Of a DNA stretch of 64,000 nucleotides, positions 1 through 10,007 are shown piece after piece. The position numbers were made by a program, and so were the translations under genes. The notes under the pieces are model-generated. The model was given only the letters and a program-made list of their open reading frames with translations. It was not told where the DNA came from and ran no database searches. Within the stretch, counting starts at the first letter, position 1; every line of letters starts with the position of its first letter. The DNA is from JAHEFT01 sp963766195 (GTDB lineage Bacteria > Pseudomonadota > Gammaproteobacteria > Xanthomonadales > SZUA-36), in assembly GCA_963766195.1 (NCBI GenBank), contig CAVXYY010000004.1, forward strand, positions 62,001 to 126,000, written 5' to 3'.

Positions 1-970
1 CCACCATCATCGATGCGTCGAGCAGGTCTGCCAGTCAGGACTCGAGGTGGTGAAGTTTGTTTTGTGTGGATCGCCAGGCTGATGTCTCCACCATCATTGA
101 ACAAGAAGCATCACTGTAGCATACTGGCCCATCCTCGGAGCACCCAGCTGGCCCCGACGCCTGGTTGATCTGTTCAGGCCGCAATAAATTTCCTCGGACG
201 AAGTCGGAGTCACTGCCGTCGAAGTTACCCGGAGACCAGGCGGGTCGTTGAATTACCGGCCGGAAAAGGTTCCCGGGCCACGATAGGCGAAAGACCATTC
301 GCCGCGGCGGTTGTCGCCGTCAGAACACGCCTGACTACTCAGCGTAGTTCGTCCCCGATTGAAGGTTGATGAGCGGCTCATCCAGACTCTCCGGTATCGA
401 CATAGCCCACCCTGTTTGCAGCCGGGTTGGCCGGGTCAAAGCTCGTATATATGGCGACATGGGTGTCGACCTCATACTCGTAGCTCCCGTCCGAGAACCG
501 TAGGCGCCGGTCACAGCCGCGGTAACGCCAGTGAATGCCTCGTAGAAATCGGTTGTGTTTGCCGAAGTGGAACACCAGAAAGAGTCGCCGATGGCCGAAG
601 TCATGTTTTCATTACCTCTGAAAAAGCCGTAAAGCACCTCCATCGCGGCAAAGCGGTTGGAGCCATGACCATCAGCACGGAAAACGCTGCCAATGCATGG
701 AAATTAATATGTTTTCTTTTTCTGACTGGTTGAAGACTCATTCCGTCGTGCTCACATAAGTGGGGTGGGGGGCGCTTACTATAGGAGAGAATTCCGGAAA
801 ATACTATGTGCCTATACTTTAGATTCTTCCGGGTCCGTCGGTTGGAAGTGATCGGTTTTTTTTGAAACGGGAGTAGATTGGGATACTGCAACGAGAACCC
901 TCATGCCGGCATTTACGATGGCCCTTGTTCTGATTACCAGGGGTTAAGACCAATCCGGCATAATGAGTCG
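1..970. other. Leader region with no confident gene
   Basis: No frame here looks like an intact gene. On the minus strand two overlapping frames (about 335-643 and 378-575) each contain protein-like stretches, and another open stretch lies at 35-298. This could be an old coding region broken by frameshifts, but no family is recognisable. The last 200 bases before the gene at 971 are AT-rich and could hold its promoter. Confidence 0.4.
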
Positions 971-1878
971 ATGAAACGAATTCTTTTTATTCTGTTGTTC
1001 GCCCTGACTTGGCCAATGGCCGCCGGGGCGACGGACTGCCCGCCCCTGGGCTACTCGAGGGAACAGTTGCTGGAATTACGCCGCGGCGGTTTCGTCATGG
1101 AGAGCGCCGCCGAACGCGATGCGCTTGCTGCCTCCCTGCTTGCCTGCCTGTCCGACCCTGACCCGGCGATCCGTGATGGAGTAGTTTTTGAAGGGCTGTC
1201 GGCCTGGTTGCGCGCCGGCCAGTTATCGCCCGATGCCTTGAAAAATCTCTATGCCGGTTTGCTGTCCCAGCTTGGCGTCACGGACGACGCGAATGGTTTC
1301 CAGCAGCCGTTTGCCGCGCTGGTGCTGTCAGAGCTGGCGCGCACCGACCGCATCGACCCGTGGATGACTCCTGCCATGCGCGATGACCTGGTTAGGGTGG
1401 CAGCGACTTACCTGGCGGCGGTTCGTGACTACCGGGGGTTTTCCGAAACTGGAAGGTTGGCGGCACGGTGTGGCCCACGGTTCCGACCTGGCGCTGCAAC
1501 TGGTGCTCAACCCCAATATCGACGCCGGGCAGATCGTCACGCTGATGGATGCGGTGTCGGTCCAGGTGTCTCCGCAAGGCGCAGTTTTTTACATCTACGG
1601 TGAGCCGGGCCGGCTGGCGCGGGCGGTGTTTTATGCTTATACACGCGGTGGGCTGGACGAGACTGTTTGGGCTGCATGGTTCGAGCGGATTGCCAACCCG
1701 GCGCCACTGGAAAGTTGGAACACTGCATTTTCCAGACCAGGCCGGCCTGGCGAAACGGCACAATACGCTGGAGTTCCTGATGGCCATGCACCTGAATGCA
1801 GGTTTTGCGGAGGGTGAGCAGGCGGATCTGCTGGATGCGCTGGTGAAGCAGGCTATCACCCGTGTGCTGGGTGGTTAA
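971..1878 (+). pseudogene. DUF2785 family protein, two frameshifts
   Basis: The start at 971 gives a signal peptide (MKRILFILLFALTWPMAAGA), so the product should be exported. The DUF2785 signature WRHGVAHGSDLALQLVLNP appears only in a second frame, and the C-terminus (NTLEFLMAMHLNAGF to the stop at 1878) in a third. The shifts fall near 1445, next to a GGGGGTTTT run, and near 1728, next to TTTT. Rejoined, the protein is about 300 residues, in line with the family, whose function is unknown. Either the gene is decayed or the sequence carries homopolymer indels. Family assignment is from the conserved GWRHG-AHG-D pattern. Confidence 0.65.
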
Positions 1879-1923
1879 TCGGGCTGCATGGCTTCCCGGG
1901 CTTCCATTTCCTCTGCTATCAGT

Positions 1924-3051
1924 TCATCCAGGGGGCGTGCGTAAGTCGCCAGCCTGTCCGGCGGGGCGAGTTCGCGCGCGTGGTTCATGCTGTTTTCGGC
2001 GGCCATTTTTTTCACCTCCCTGGTATTGCGCCATGGCAAGGGCGAAGTACAGCAAATGGTCATCCTCTTTCTGCTCGATAGCGCGCTGCGCCAGGCTGAT
2101 GGATTCTTCATACTGACCCACAGCAAGCGCCTCCTGGCTTAAATACATCAGGTAGTAGGGGTTGTTCCGGCGATGTTTTTCGACCCTGGTCTGGATATCC
2201 TGTGCGGCCCGGGCGTCGCCCTTTTCAAGGTAAATCTCATACAGATTATTCATCGCTGAAAGGTTGGAGGGCTCGATTTGAAGTGCTCTCTGATAGGCGT
2301 CAATCGCCTCGTCCAGCTGATCGTTATGAGCAAAAACGACACCGAGGTTTACCCAGGAATCGATGACCATGGGTTCGACACTGATGGCATACTTCAAATA
2401 GGCGTAAGCGGTTGGCAGGTCATTTTCAATTAATGCCATGGCGCCAAGATTGTTCAGGTATAGCGCCTTGGCATAATCATCGCTGACTATCCGCCGCAGC
2501 GCCGCAGGACCGATATTAATGCCACTGACGTCGAGAACATAATTCTCGCGCCGGCCCTCAACCACGACATTTACGTGCTTGACCAGCAGCATGGTCTCGT
2601 CGTTCATTTCCCATTGCCGAAGTTCGGCAATTTCCTGGTAGCTTGCTTTCAGGCCGGCCCGCCGGGCCAGCGCGATCATCATGTTGGCAAAACCAATGCA
2701 ATTGCCGGAGCGGGTCGCAAAGGCTTCCGCAGCGGTCAGTGTGCGGGATTCATCATACTTGAACCCCAAAACACCGGTTTTCAGCACCGTCTGGTACAAC
2801 AGGTGAGTTTGCGTTCGCGAGTTCGTGTAGGGCAGGATGTATCGTTCCAGGAAAACGTCCATGGCGGGCGTAACCGCCAGAACGTCAACTTCAGGAATCT
2901 GTATTTCCGGCCCGGGATATTGTAGTCGGGGCGGTTCAGGATTGACCGGTTGCAGCGAGGCGCATGCGCTGAGTAATATCACTCCGGCCAGCAGGAGCGC
3001 AGATCTGCCGGGTCGATAGCGATCAGTGCCAGAATTCCGGAACCAGGTCAT
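1924..3051 (-). CDS. TPR lipoprotein with transglutaminase-like N-domain
   Basis: The N-terminus has a lipoprotein signal (SALLLAGVILLSAC), so the mature protein is probably membrane-anchored in the periplasm. A transglutaminase-like segment follows (ATRSGNCIGFANMMIALAR, with the Cys in the expected place, then a later His), and then tetratricopeptide repeats to about residue 340. The printed C-terminus is rich in R/G/P and looks wrong: one base of change in a seven-T run near 2013-2019 would give a more natural tail ending at 1875. ATG 3051 is preferred; an in-frame GTG lies at 3069. The role is unknown; such proteins are often linked to envelope or exopolysaccharide functions. Confidence 0.7.
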   Translation of the reverse strand: MTWFRNSGTDRYRPGRSALLLAGVILLSACASLQPVNPEPPRLQYPGPEIQIPEVDVLAVTPAMDVFLERYILPYTNSRTQTHLLYQTVLKTGVLGFKYDESRTLTAAEAFATRSGNCIGFANMMIALARRAGLKASYQEIAELRQWEMNDETMLLVKHVNVVVEGRRENYVLDVSGINIGPAALRRIVSDDYAKALYLNNLGAMALIENDLPTAYAYLKYAISVEPMVIDSWVNLGVVFAHNDQLDEAIDAYQRALQIEPSNLSAMNNLYEIYLEKGDARAAQDIQTRVEKHRRNNPYYLMYLSQEALAVGQYEESISLAQRAIEQKEDDHLLYFALAMAQYQGGEKNGRRKQHEPRARTRPAGQAGDLRTPPG

Positions 3052-3216
3052 AATTACCCGTATTTTCACCCCTGGCGCTCTTTGACGCCAATGTCTTCAG
3101 TAATGAAACGCCTGTCATGAGTCACCCAGGGAATCTCTGATCCATGATTCGATTGGCTGGCGCTTTACCCTGACCCCAGTTATTCTTCCTCGCGCCAACA
3201 CAAAGGAGTTCACCCG

Positions 3217-3687
3217 ATGCAGATCAATCGCCTTTTACCCGGAAAGACCACGACAGCAGCACTGGCCTTTTTGCTCGCCGCCTGCCTGGGCCAGGCGCTG
3301 CAAGCTGACCAGGCGATCCACCCGGTGAAGATGGACAAAGCACAAATCGCGGGCGGGATTTTCCAGGACCACGAACCCGTGGTAGCCACGCACGACGGCA
3401 ATACCACCTACGATGTGGAAGTGTTTCTCAGCAGCAATAAGCAGTTCGACGCCGGCATGTACAAATCCGGCAAGGTACGGGCTGAGATTACCGAGCCTTA
3501 CGGGGTTAACGAGTACATGCACTTTCTCGAAGGGGGCGTGACACTGACTTCGAGCGACGGCACCGTGACCGAAGTTGCGGCCGGAGATTCGGTCGTCATT
3601 CCGGCCGAGTGGACGGGTGTCTGGGATACGCAGGGCTACACCAAGATCTACGTCATCTACTCGCCTGACGGCCCGATCGAAGAATAG
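3217..3687 (+). CDS. Exported cupin-domain protein
   Basis: This 156-residue protein has a Lys/Thr-containing N-terminus and a hydrophobic stretch (ALAFLLAACLG) that acts as a signal peptide, possibly a lipobox. The rest is a single cupin barrel of the DUF861/EutQ-like type: EYMHFLEGGVTLTSSDG, then GDSVVIPAEWTGVWD. It starts a same-strand run with the MetF-like gene 19 bases downstream and the amidohydrolase after that, so the three are probably co-transcribed. The substrate is not predictable. Confidence 0.75.
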   Translation: MQINRLLPGKTTTAALAFLLAACLGQALQADQAIHPVKMDKAQIAGGIFQDHEPVVATHDGNTTYDVEVFLSSNKQFDAGMYKSGKVRAEITEPYGVNEYMHFLEGGVTLTSSDGTVTEVAAGDSVVIPAEWTGVWDTQGYTKIYVIYSPDGPIEE

Positions 3688-3706
3688 GTTCATCCGACGG
3701 AAGAAC

Positions 3707-4588
3707 ATGTTGTCCCGGTTCAAAGACGCCATTCGAACGCAGAAATTCGTCCTCAGCGCCGACCTGGCTCTGAACCGCGCCTCGGATGCGGCCCATGTTA
3801 TTTCCCAGGCGAGGTTACTGGCGCCGGTTTTTGATGCCGTCCAGGTTCCGGACAGTCATGACGGCCGCATGCAAATGTCAACCTCGGCGGCCGCCGTCCT
3901 GCTGCTGCGCGAAGGCGTCGATCCCGTGGTGCACGTGACCGGCCGCGACCGTAACCGGATTGCCCTGGAAAACGATTTGCTCGGGCTCGGCGTGCTGGGC
4001 GTAAGCAGCGTCCTGGTCACGCGCGGCGAACAACTTCCGGAAGGGTACAAGCCACCCACCCGGCAGGTTTTCGAACTGAGCGGAGAGGACCTGGTGACGA
4101 CTGCGCGACAGCTCAGTGAAGACGAATCCATTGCCGTGCCACCGGAGTTTCTGATCGGCACGGCCGCCACGGTTTTCAATCCGAAAGACAGCTGGCAGCC
4201 GCGCTCGCTGTCGTTGCGTATCGATGCAGGCGCAGGCTTCATACAAACCCAGCTGTGTTTCAACATGAAAGCCATGCGGCGCTACGTGGCCCGGCTGGTT
4301 GACGCCCGCCTGACCTGGCGCTGCGCCATCATCGCCGGCGTTGCGGTCGTGCCCACGGCCGCATCGGCCCGGTTGTTGAAGGAAAACATGAGTGGCGCCG
4401 TGGTGCCGGAAAAACATATCCGGCGCATTGAAAAGGCCCGCGATCCGGAACTGGAAGGCGTAAAGTTATGCGCTGAGACGCTGCAGAAACTGCAGGAAAT
4501 CCCGGGAATTTCCGGGGCCAACCTGATGACTCCGGGCGATCCGGCCACATTGCTTGAAGCGGTGCGGATGGCCGGACTGAGATCCTGA
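3707..4588 (+). CDS. Methylenetetrahydrofolate reductase-family protein (MetF-like)
   Basis: 293 residues of TIM-barrel type related to 5,10-methylenetetrahydrofolate reductase. Visible landmarks are VPDSHDGRMQMSTSAAA near the N-terminus, VVHVTGRDRNRIALENDLLG (the MetF T-RDRN pattern), LGVSSVLVTRGEQ, and a FIQTQLCFN strand before the C-terminal helices. ATG 3707 begins MLSRFKDAI and places the barrel correctly; upstream in-frame codons overlap the cupin gene. Many such homologues beside degradation genes are not the housekeeping MetF, so this may serve C1 transfer from a catabolic demethylation. The substrate is inferred only. Confidence 0.75.
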   Translation: MLSRFKDAIRTQKFVLSADLALNRASDAAHVISQARLLAPVFDAVQVPDSHDGRMQMSTSAAAVLLLREGVDPVVHVTGRDRNRIALENDLLGLGVLGVSSVLVTRGEQLPEGYKPPTRQVFELSGEDLVTTARQLSEDESIAVPPEFLIGTAATVFNPKDSWQPRSLSLRIDAGAGFIQTQLCFNMKAMRRYVARLVDARLTWRCAIIAGVAVVPTAASARLLKENMSGAVVPEKHIRRIEKARDPELEGVKLCAETLQKLQEIPGISGANLMTPGDPATLLEAVRMAGLRS

Positions 4589-4616
4589 CAGAAATGAGCA
4601 ATTGGAGGTATGTACC

Positions 4617-6654
4617 ATGCAACGATTATTGACCCGCTTCCTGGGATTAGGCTTGCTGGCCCTGGTTTTGGCCTCCTGCGGCAAAGGTGATACAACCGGC
4701 GGGTCGCCTGAAAGCGGTCAGGCGGCGGCTGACCTGTTGTTGTTGAACGGCTATGTCTATACCTCGGACGGGCAGGGCACCGTCGCCGAGGCGGTCGCGG
4801 TGAATAACGGCCTGATCAGCGCGGTCGGCACCAACGAAGCTTTGCAGTCGCGGCAGGGACCGGAAACCCGGGTCATCGACTTGCAGGGGCGGATGCTGCT
4901 GCCCGGCCTGCACGACTCCCATCTGCACATTTTCGGCATCGTCGAGCCGGATGTCTGTTCACTGCGCAGCCAGGCCATGAGTCTGCAGGAGATGGTGCCT
5001 TACCTGCAGGAATGCATTCAGCACTATGCCCTTGCTCCGGGTGAGTGGCTGGCGGTGGATATGTGGAATTTTGCCGAGGGCAACCAGGTTTCGGCCGGGC
5101 TTCCTTCGCTGCGCGCGGCGCTGGATGCCGTGTCTACCGAGCATCCCATCATCCTGTGGGGTAACGACGGTCACCACGGCGCGGTCAACAGCCGCGCGCT
5201 GGAGCGGGCGGTGGACGCCCAGGGCAATGTGGTCGGCCTGAGTGCAGCCACCCTGGCGACCACGTTTACCGGTATCAGGGACCTGGTGGGTGTGGACGAC
5301 AACGGTGAACCCAATGGAGAACTGAATGAAAACGCCAGGGACTTGCTGGGTTCCGGCCCGCGCCGCGATCCGGCGGTGCATAGGGCCGCTGCTGCCTGAG
5401 ATCGGTCACGAACTGGCGCGTAACGGCATCACCTCGGTACAGGACGCCGCACTTGCGCCGGCATTCCTGCCGTACCTGAAACAGTTCGAGCAATCCGGCG
5501 ACATGCGTTTTCGCATCCAGGTAGCCAATCGCCTGGAACCGGCGGACTACGTCGATTCACTCAGCGGGCAAATCAACCTGGACCAGATGCTCGCGGACCT
5601 GGATGCCAGCCGAGCGGCTTTTGCCGACTCGAAACTGATTCATGCCAACGCGGTAAAGATTTTCGCCGACGGCGTCATCGAGGGTAACCCCTACGCCGAT
5701 CCACCGACCCTGCCCAATGCCGCGGTGCTGGAGGCCTATCGCCAGCCACGTTTCCATTATGACCTCGAGACAGGCACGCTGGACGTTGTCGGCTATGTCG
5801 ATACGGCCAGTCCCCTGTGCGAAGAAACCCGCGCCGGCAGCGGGAAGTTCACCGAAAAAGCAGCGCGTGATGCCTTCCGGGCCGAACATGGCTTTTATCC
5901 CGGCCAGTGCACGATTTCCTTTGGCGTGATGGCCGACCCGGAACCGTTCATGATGGCCTACGCCCGTCGCCTGAACGAGGCCGGCTTCACCATCCACATC
6001 CACGCCATCGGCGATCGGGCCGTGCGGGCCTCGGTGGATGCGCTGGAGCAGGTGATTGAGCCGGGCAGCGGGAATCCCCTGCGCCATGGCATGGCCCATT
6101 TGCAGTTGGTGCACCCGGACGATCAAAAGCGTATCGGTGAAATGGGGCTGTACCTCGCCTGGACGTATGCCTGGATGCTGACCAACCCGGAATACGATAT
6201 GACCGTCATGCCGTTCATTGGCGATGTGACGACCGCCGATGGAATCTATGACCCGGAAAGTTATCGCATGAAATACAGCTATCCCGTGCGCAGCCTGATG
6301 GAGGCTGGCGCTGTAACCGTGGCCGGCAGTGACGCGCCGGTTGACGACCGTTCTCCCAGGCCGTTTATCAACATGGCCATCGGGGTGACCCGCCAGGGGT
6401 TTGACGGCAATGTGCTGAACGCCGATGAAACCATCGACATCCACCAGATGATCGCCGCCTATACGATCAACGGCGCAGCGGCGCTGAACCAGGAAAACAT
6501 TACCGGCTCAATCGAGGTGGGCAAGGCGGCTGACCTTGCGGTTCTGGATCGAAACATCGTCGATCTCTACGAGACCGGAAAAGCCCTGGAAATTGCAGAA
6601 ACACAGGTGGACCTGACGTTCTTTAACGGTGAACTGATCTACGAGCGCGAGTAG
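4617..6654 (+). CDS. Amidohydrolase family 3 lipoprotein (YtcJ-like), one frameshift
   Basis: ATG 4617 follows GGAGG by eight bases and encodes a lipoprotein signal (LGLLALVLASC). The N-terminal half carries the HDSHLHIFG metal-binding motif of amidohydrolase family 3; the C-terminal half carries HIHAIGDRAVRASVDALE, GMAHLQLVHPDD, AGSDAPVDDRSP and the usual SIEVGKAADLAVLD ending. The two halves are in different frames, joined between about 5340 and 5395: the first frame stops at 5399, and the second resumes with PLLPEIGHELARNGITSVQDA. Total length of about 680 residues fits the family. It is probably an envelope-anchored metal-dependent hydrolase of unknown substrate. Confidence 0.75.
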
Positions 6655-6683
6655 CCCTGTTTCCGCTCTGTTTGTTACAGGGC

Positions 6684-6699
6684 GCCTGAAAAATCAGGC
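6684..6699. terminator. Convergent bidirectional hairpin
   Basis: GCCTGA-AAAA-TCAGGC forms a perfect 6-bp stem with a 4-base loop between the convergent amidohydrolase (+) and hydroxylase (-) genes. It overlaps the stop codon of the latter. A run of seven T follows at about 6710 on the plus strand. Short, so only a likely terminator. Confidence 0.4.
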
Positions 6700-7287
6700 T
6701 GACTGCCGGTTTTTTTCGGCGTTTTCCTGCACCCGGCCCAGTTCCCGGGGTGGGATATAGTCGAAGATGAAGGTGATGCGGTCTTCCGCGCCCTTGTTCA
6801 TGACGCTGTGATTTTTCTGGTTGTTGATCTCGTAGGCCTGGCCGACCTGGAACCGGTGTGGGCGGCCGTCAACCATGAAACGCACGCGGGGATTGGTGGT
6901 AATGGGGACGTGGATGCGGTGGCTGCGGTGGAAGGACGGGTGGGTGTCCATGTGCGGGGCAATTTTGCCGCCGGCCAGCAGTTTTGCCGCCATCGCGCGA
7001 ATGATGGCGCCACCCGGAGGATAATGTTTTTCGATGATGCCGTGCATCAGCGGCACGGCCAGGTCCGCCAGCCGGTCCCAGCCGGGTTCCTTGCGGATTT
7101 CAATTTCGGGCCACACTTCCAGGTTGGCGAACACCAGCACGATCGACTCGGTTTGCCGGTGCACGTCGTATGCCTGTTGGCGGTGTTCCTCCTCACGCCA
7201 GGCAATTTCATCCTGGGCAAGGATGGCTTCAACCAGGGCGGCGCTGTCGACCGGGCCCAGTTCGCGAATGGGAGTTTCTATATCCAT
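6694..7287 (-). CDS. Aspartyl/asparaginyl beta-hydroxylase family protein
   Basis: A 197-residue Fe(II)/2-oxoglutarate-dependent oxygenase of the AspH family. The core shows the iron and co-substrate pattern: GGKIAPHMDTHPSFHRSHRIHVPI (first His, then the Arg region), MVDGRPHRFQVGQAYEINN, and NHSVMNKGAEDRITFIFDY (second His and Arg). It lies upstream of nothing obvious on its own strand but directly after the TonB receptor. The substrate could be a peptide or protein side chain. The neighbouring receptor and sulfotransferase suggest a shared modification or uptake theme, which is inference. Confidence 0.8.
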   Translation of the reverse strand: MDIETPIRELGPVDSAALVEAILAQDEIAWREEEHRQQAYDVHRQTESIVLVFANLEVWPEIEIRKEPGWDRLADLAVPLMHGIIEKHYPPGGAIIRAMAAKLLAGGKIAPHMDTHPSFHRSHRIHVPITTNPRVRFMVDGRPHRFQVGQAYEINNQKNHSVMNKGAEDRITFIFDYIPPRELGRVQENAEKNRQSA

Positions 7288-7311
7288 CTTGATGACGCGG
7301 GGTCAAAGCAA

Positions 7312-7337
7312 AGGGTCAGAGTTATTACTCTGACCCT
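7312..7337. repeat. Palindrome AGGGTCAGAGT/ACTCTGACCCT
   Basis: An 11-bp perfect inverted repeat with a TATT loop sits between the stop of the TonB receptor and the start of the hydroxylase. A GGGTCA half-motif occurs just upstream at about 7300. It resembles GGGTCAGAGT-type dispersed repeats seen in several proteobacteria and could also terminate or attenuate transcription from the receptor gene. Confidence 0.5.
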
Positions 7338-7345
7338 GTATGTGC

Positions 7346-9886
7346 TTACCAGTCGAAATCCTTGCGGAAGTTGATGCCAATGGTTCTCGGCGGCAGCACC
7401 GCGGCGCGCAACTGGGTCCAGCGGGTGCTATAGAAAACGGTGGCGTACTCGTTGAACACATTGTCGACAAAAAGCTGCGCACTCCAGTCATCACCGTTCA
7501 GGCCGAAGCGGATATTGACGATATCAAACGAAGGATTCACGGTCGGCGGCTCCTGGAAAGCCCCGGCGGTAACGCCAAGGGAGTTCACCGAAGAGTCGTT
7601 GTAGGTCCAGGTGGCCATGGTGTAGGGGTGAGCGCCCCATAACTGGCTGTTGAAATCCCAGCGCGCGTTCAGGCTGAATTTCCATTCGGGCATCAGCGGC
7701 AGCCGGGTGCCCTTGGGAATCGTGGTCTCGTTGTCCGTGCCGGGCCAGAGTACCGCGTCGTTCTTCAGCTTGGCGCTGTTATAGCCCAGCGTGCCGGTCA
7801 GGGTCAGCTGCTCCATGGGCAGCCAGGAGAAGTTGCTTTCTATGCCATTGATCTTGGCTTCCGGAAAGTTCAGGATACCGGTCGCAAAAATCAACGGTTC
7901 CGGGTCCTCGGTCTGGATCTGGATGTTCTTCCAGTCCATGTGATAGAACGTTACGTTGAACAACATGCGCCCATCGGCCAGGGTGTTCTTGGTGCCGATT
8001 TCGTAGTTGTACAGGTTGTCTGACGTATATTGGTCGAATTCTCCGCCCGAGGCGAAAATCGAACCCCTGCGCCCGCCGTTGGCGCCGCCATTGCGGAAGC
8101 CCTCCGAGTAAGTCGCGTACACCATGTTCTGATCGGTGATGTTCCAGGTGGCGTTGAGTTTGGGTACGAAACCGGTCTCCTTGGAATTGGAGGTGAAGTC
8201 GGCAAAGCAAAGATCGAATCCTTCCTGGGGTATGCCGTCGACCTGCCAGGCCGCGCGATCATCCTCGGTGCCGCAGTTGGGCGCGAGGTTGGCGCCGGTC
8301 GGGTCCATCAGTGAGCCCTGGACCAGGCTGCGGTCGGTCTTGATCTCGTACCAGCGCCCGCCGGCCGTGATGGAAAAGTTCTCCGTGATGTTGAAGGTTA
8401 CTTCGCCAAACAGGGCGGTGGACTTCACTTCATTGGTGTAAATGCCGGTCCACCAGTTGTCGGACGGTTTACTGAACGTGCCGAAATAGTAATAGTGCAG
8501 ATAACTCAGGTAGGTGAATGCGTTGGTGCAGCCCGGAGCAGCAGCATAATACTCCGAGCAATTGGCGCTTTGCCCCTCGACGTTGGAAACGAACGACTGT
8601 GTGGGTGTTTTGCTCTTGTTGTAAAACGCTCCGACCAGCATGGACCAGCGGCTGGAAAGCTCATCGGTTGTCGCCAGGCGGGTTTCAAAGGTGGTGCGCG
8701 TGTCCTTGCCCGGAGGGGTGTAGGTCGCTCCACGCGGATCTCCACCCCAGTCGTCATAAAGGATGGAATAGTAGATCGCATTGGCATTGGCGTAGTCGGT
8801 GGCGCTCTGAAAGCCTTGCAGGTAGGTCGTGGCGTCGGTACGCGTTGCAGTCTTGCGGCTGAAATAGGAACCCGTGGCCGTCCACACGCCCCAGCCCAGG
8901 TCCTTGTCCGCGGTCAGCGCCAGTTGATACCACTTGTCTGACCACGTCTCCGGGTTGTAGCGTACCTGCTCCCATTTTTTCAGGTTGTAGCCTTCGAAAT
9001 AATTCTCGTTGATGTCGGCGTCGCCGAATCCGTTCTGCGACGTGTCCTGGTAAATTCCCTGGAAGTCGATGTTCCAGGTATCGTCCGGACGCCAGCGAAT
9101 CGCTGCGCGGCCACCGTAGACGTCCGTGCTGTTAACGTTATTTTTTACATTGGCTGAGTTGTCGAACGTGCCGCGCGGACTCGGCCTTAAAACGTTGTCG
9201 ATATAGCCGGCGTCCGTGGCCGAAAATCCGACCAGGCGCAAGGCGACCTTGTCGCCCATGGGCACGTTCAGCATGGCGTTGAAATCGTAGCCGAGTTTGC
9301 CGTCATGCACGGTGGTGCCGGTAACATCGACCCAGGCGCTCGATTCTTCCATCACCGGCTTGTTGGTGATGATGCGCAAAGTACCGCACTGGGAAGCGTC
9401 ACCAAAAGTCGTGCCCTGCGGGCCGGCCAGGGCCTCGACGCGCTCGATATCGACCAGGCGCGGATCCGGATTCTGCACCGAGTTGGTGATCGGTTGTTCA
9501 TCGAGATAAACGCCGGTGGTGGGGTTATTGCCGAAAGCAACGCCCGAGATCGCGCAACCCCGCATGATGACGTTCGTTCCGCCCGGTTCGAGGCGCCCGA
9601 ACGTCAAGCTGGGAATCTGTCCAAAATAGTCGTCGAGTTTCTTCAGGCCCTGGGCCTGGATGTTCTCGCCGGTGAACGCGGTTATCGAAATAGGCACATC
9701 CTGGAGGTGCAGGGAGCCTCGCTTGGTCGCCGTAACGGTGACTTCTTCGAGCGCCAGCCTTTCCTCGGTCGGAATCTGGTCTGCGTCCTGCGCCTGGGCC
9801 AACGGGACACCCGCGCAGATGGCCGAAATGGTTGCGCTGAGGGCTTTCCGGGAATTACTGCTGAGGGGGTCTCTGTTTTGCGACAT
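7346..9886 (-). CDS. TonB-dependent outer-membrane receptor
   Basis: 846 residues. The first about 35 form a signal peptide ending near PLAQAQ. A TonB-box-like stretch (EEVTVTATKR) precedes the plug domain (QDVPISITAFTGENIQAQG, GPQGTTFGDASQCGTLRIITN). The remainder is a 22-strand type barrel ending in NFRKDFDW, with the C-terminal aromatic residue needed for assembly. Such receptors import iron complexes, oligosaccharides or other large substrates. It is divergent from the propeller-like gene at 10008 and next to the AspH-like gene. It belongs to the large IPSFTR-like receptor group common in marine proteobacteria; the ligand is unknown. Confidence 0.9.
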   Translation of the reverse strand: MSQNRDPLSSNSRKALSATISAICAGVPLAQAQDADQIPTEERLALEEVTVTATKRGSLHLQDVPISITAFTGENIQAQGLKKLDDYFGQIPSLTFGRLEPGGTNVIMRGCAISGVAFGNNPTTGVYLDEQPITNSVQNPDPRLVDIERVEALAGPQGTTFGDASQCGTLRIITNKPVMEESSAWVDVTGTTVHDGKLGYDFNAMLNVPMGDKVALRLVGFSATDAGYIDNVLRPSPRGTFDNSANVKNNVNSTDVYGGRAAIRWRPDDTWNIDFQGIYQDTSQNGFGDADINENYFEGYNLKKWEQVRYNPETWSDKWYQLALTADKDLGWGVWTATGSYFSRKTATRTDATTYLQGFQSATDYANANAIYYSILYDDWGGDPRGATYTPPGKDTRTTFETRLATTDELSSRWSMLVGAFYNKSKTPTQSFVSNVEGQSANCSEYYAAAPGCTNAFTYLSYLHYYYFGTFSKPSDNWWTGIYTNEVKSTALFGEVTFNITENFSITAGGRWYEIKTDRSLVQGSLMDPTGANLAPNCGTEDDRAAWQVDGIPQEGFDLCFADFTSNSKETGFVPKLNATWNITDQNMVYATYSEGFRNGGANGGRRGSIFASGGEFDQYTSDNLYNYEIGTKNTLADGRMLFNVTFYHMDWKNIQIQTEDPEPLIFATGILNFPEAKINGIESNFSWLPMEQLTLTGTLGYNSAKLKNDAVLWPGTDNETTIPKGTRLPLMPEWKFSLNARWDFNSQLWGAHPYTMATWTYNDSSVNSLGVTAGAFQEPPTVNPSFDIVNIRFGLNGDDWSAQLFVDNVFNEYATVFYSTRWTQLRAAVLPPRTIGINFRKDFDW

Positions 9887-10007
9887 ATGCCGGACTCTCC
9901 AGATTTATGTTAGCTGATTGGCTCTGCCAATGGTAAATGTGCTCCCTTATAATGCCAGAAAATATTTGACTGTCATTAATTAAAATTAACAGAGGGGCAA
10001 ATTTTTT

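Noticed and set aside
335..643. Minus-strand ORFs at 35-298, 335-643 and 378-575 as real genes
   Set aside because: They overlap in different frames, have no recognisable family, no clear ribosome site, and only patches of protein-like composition.
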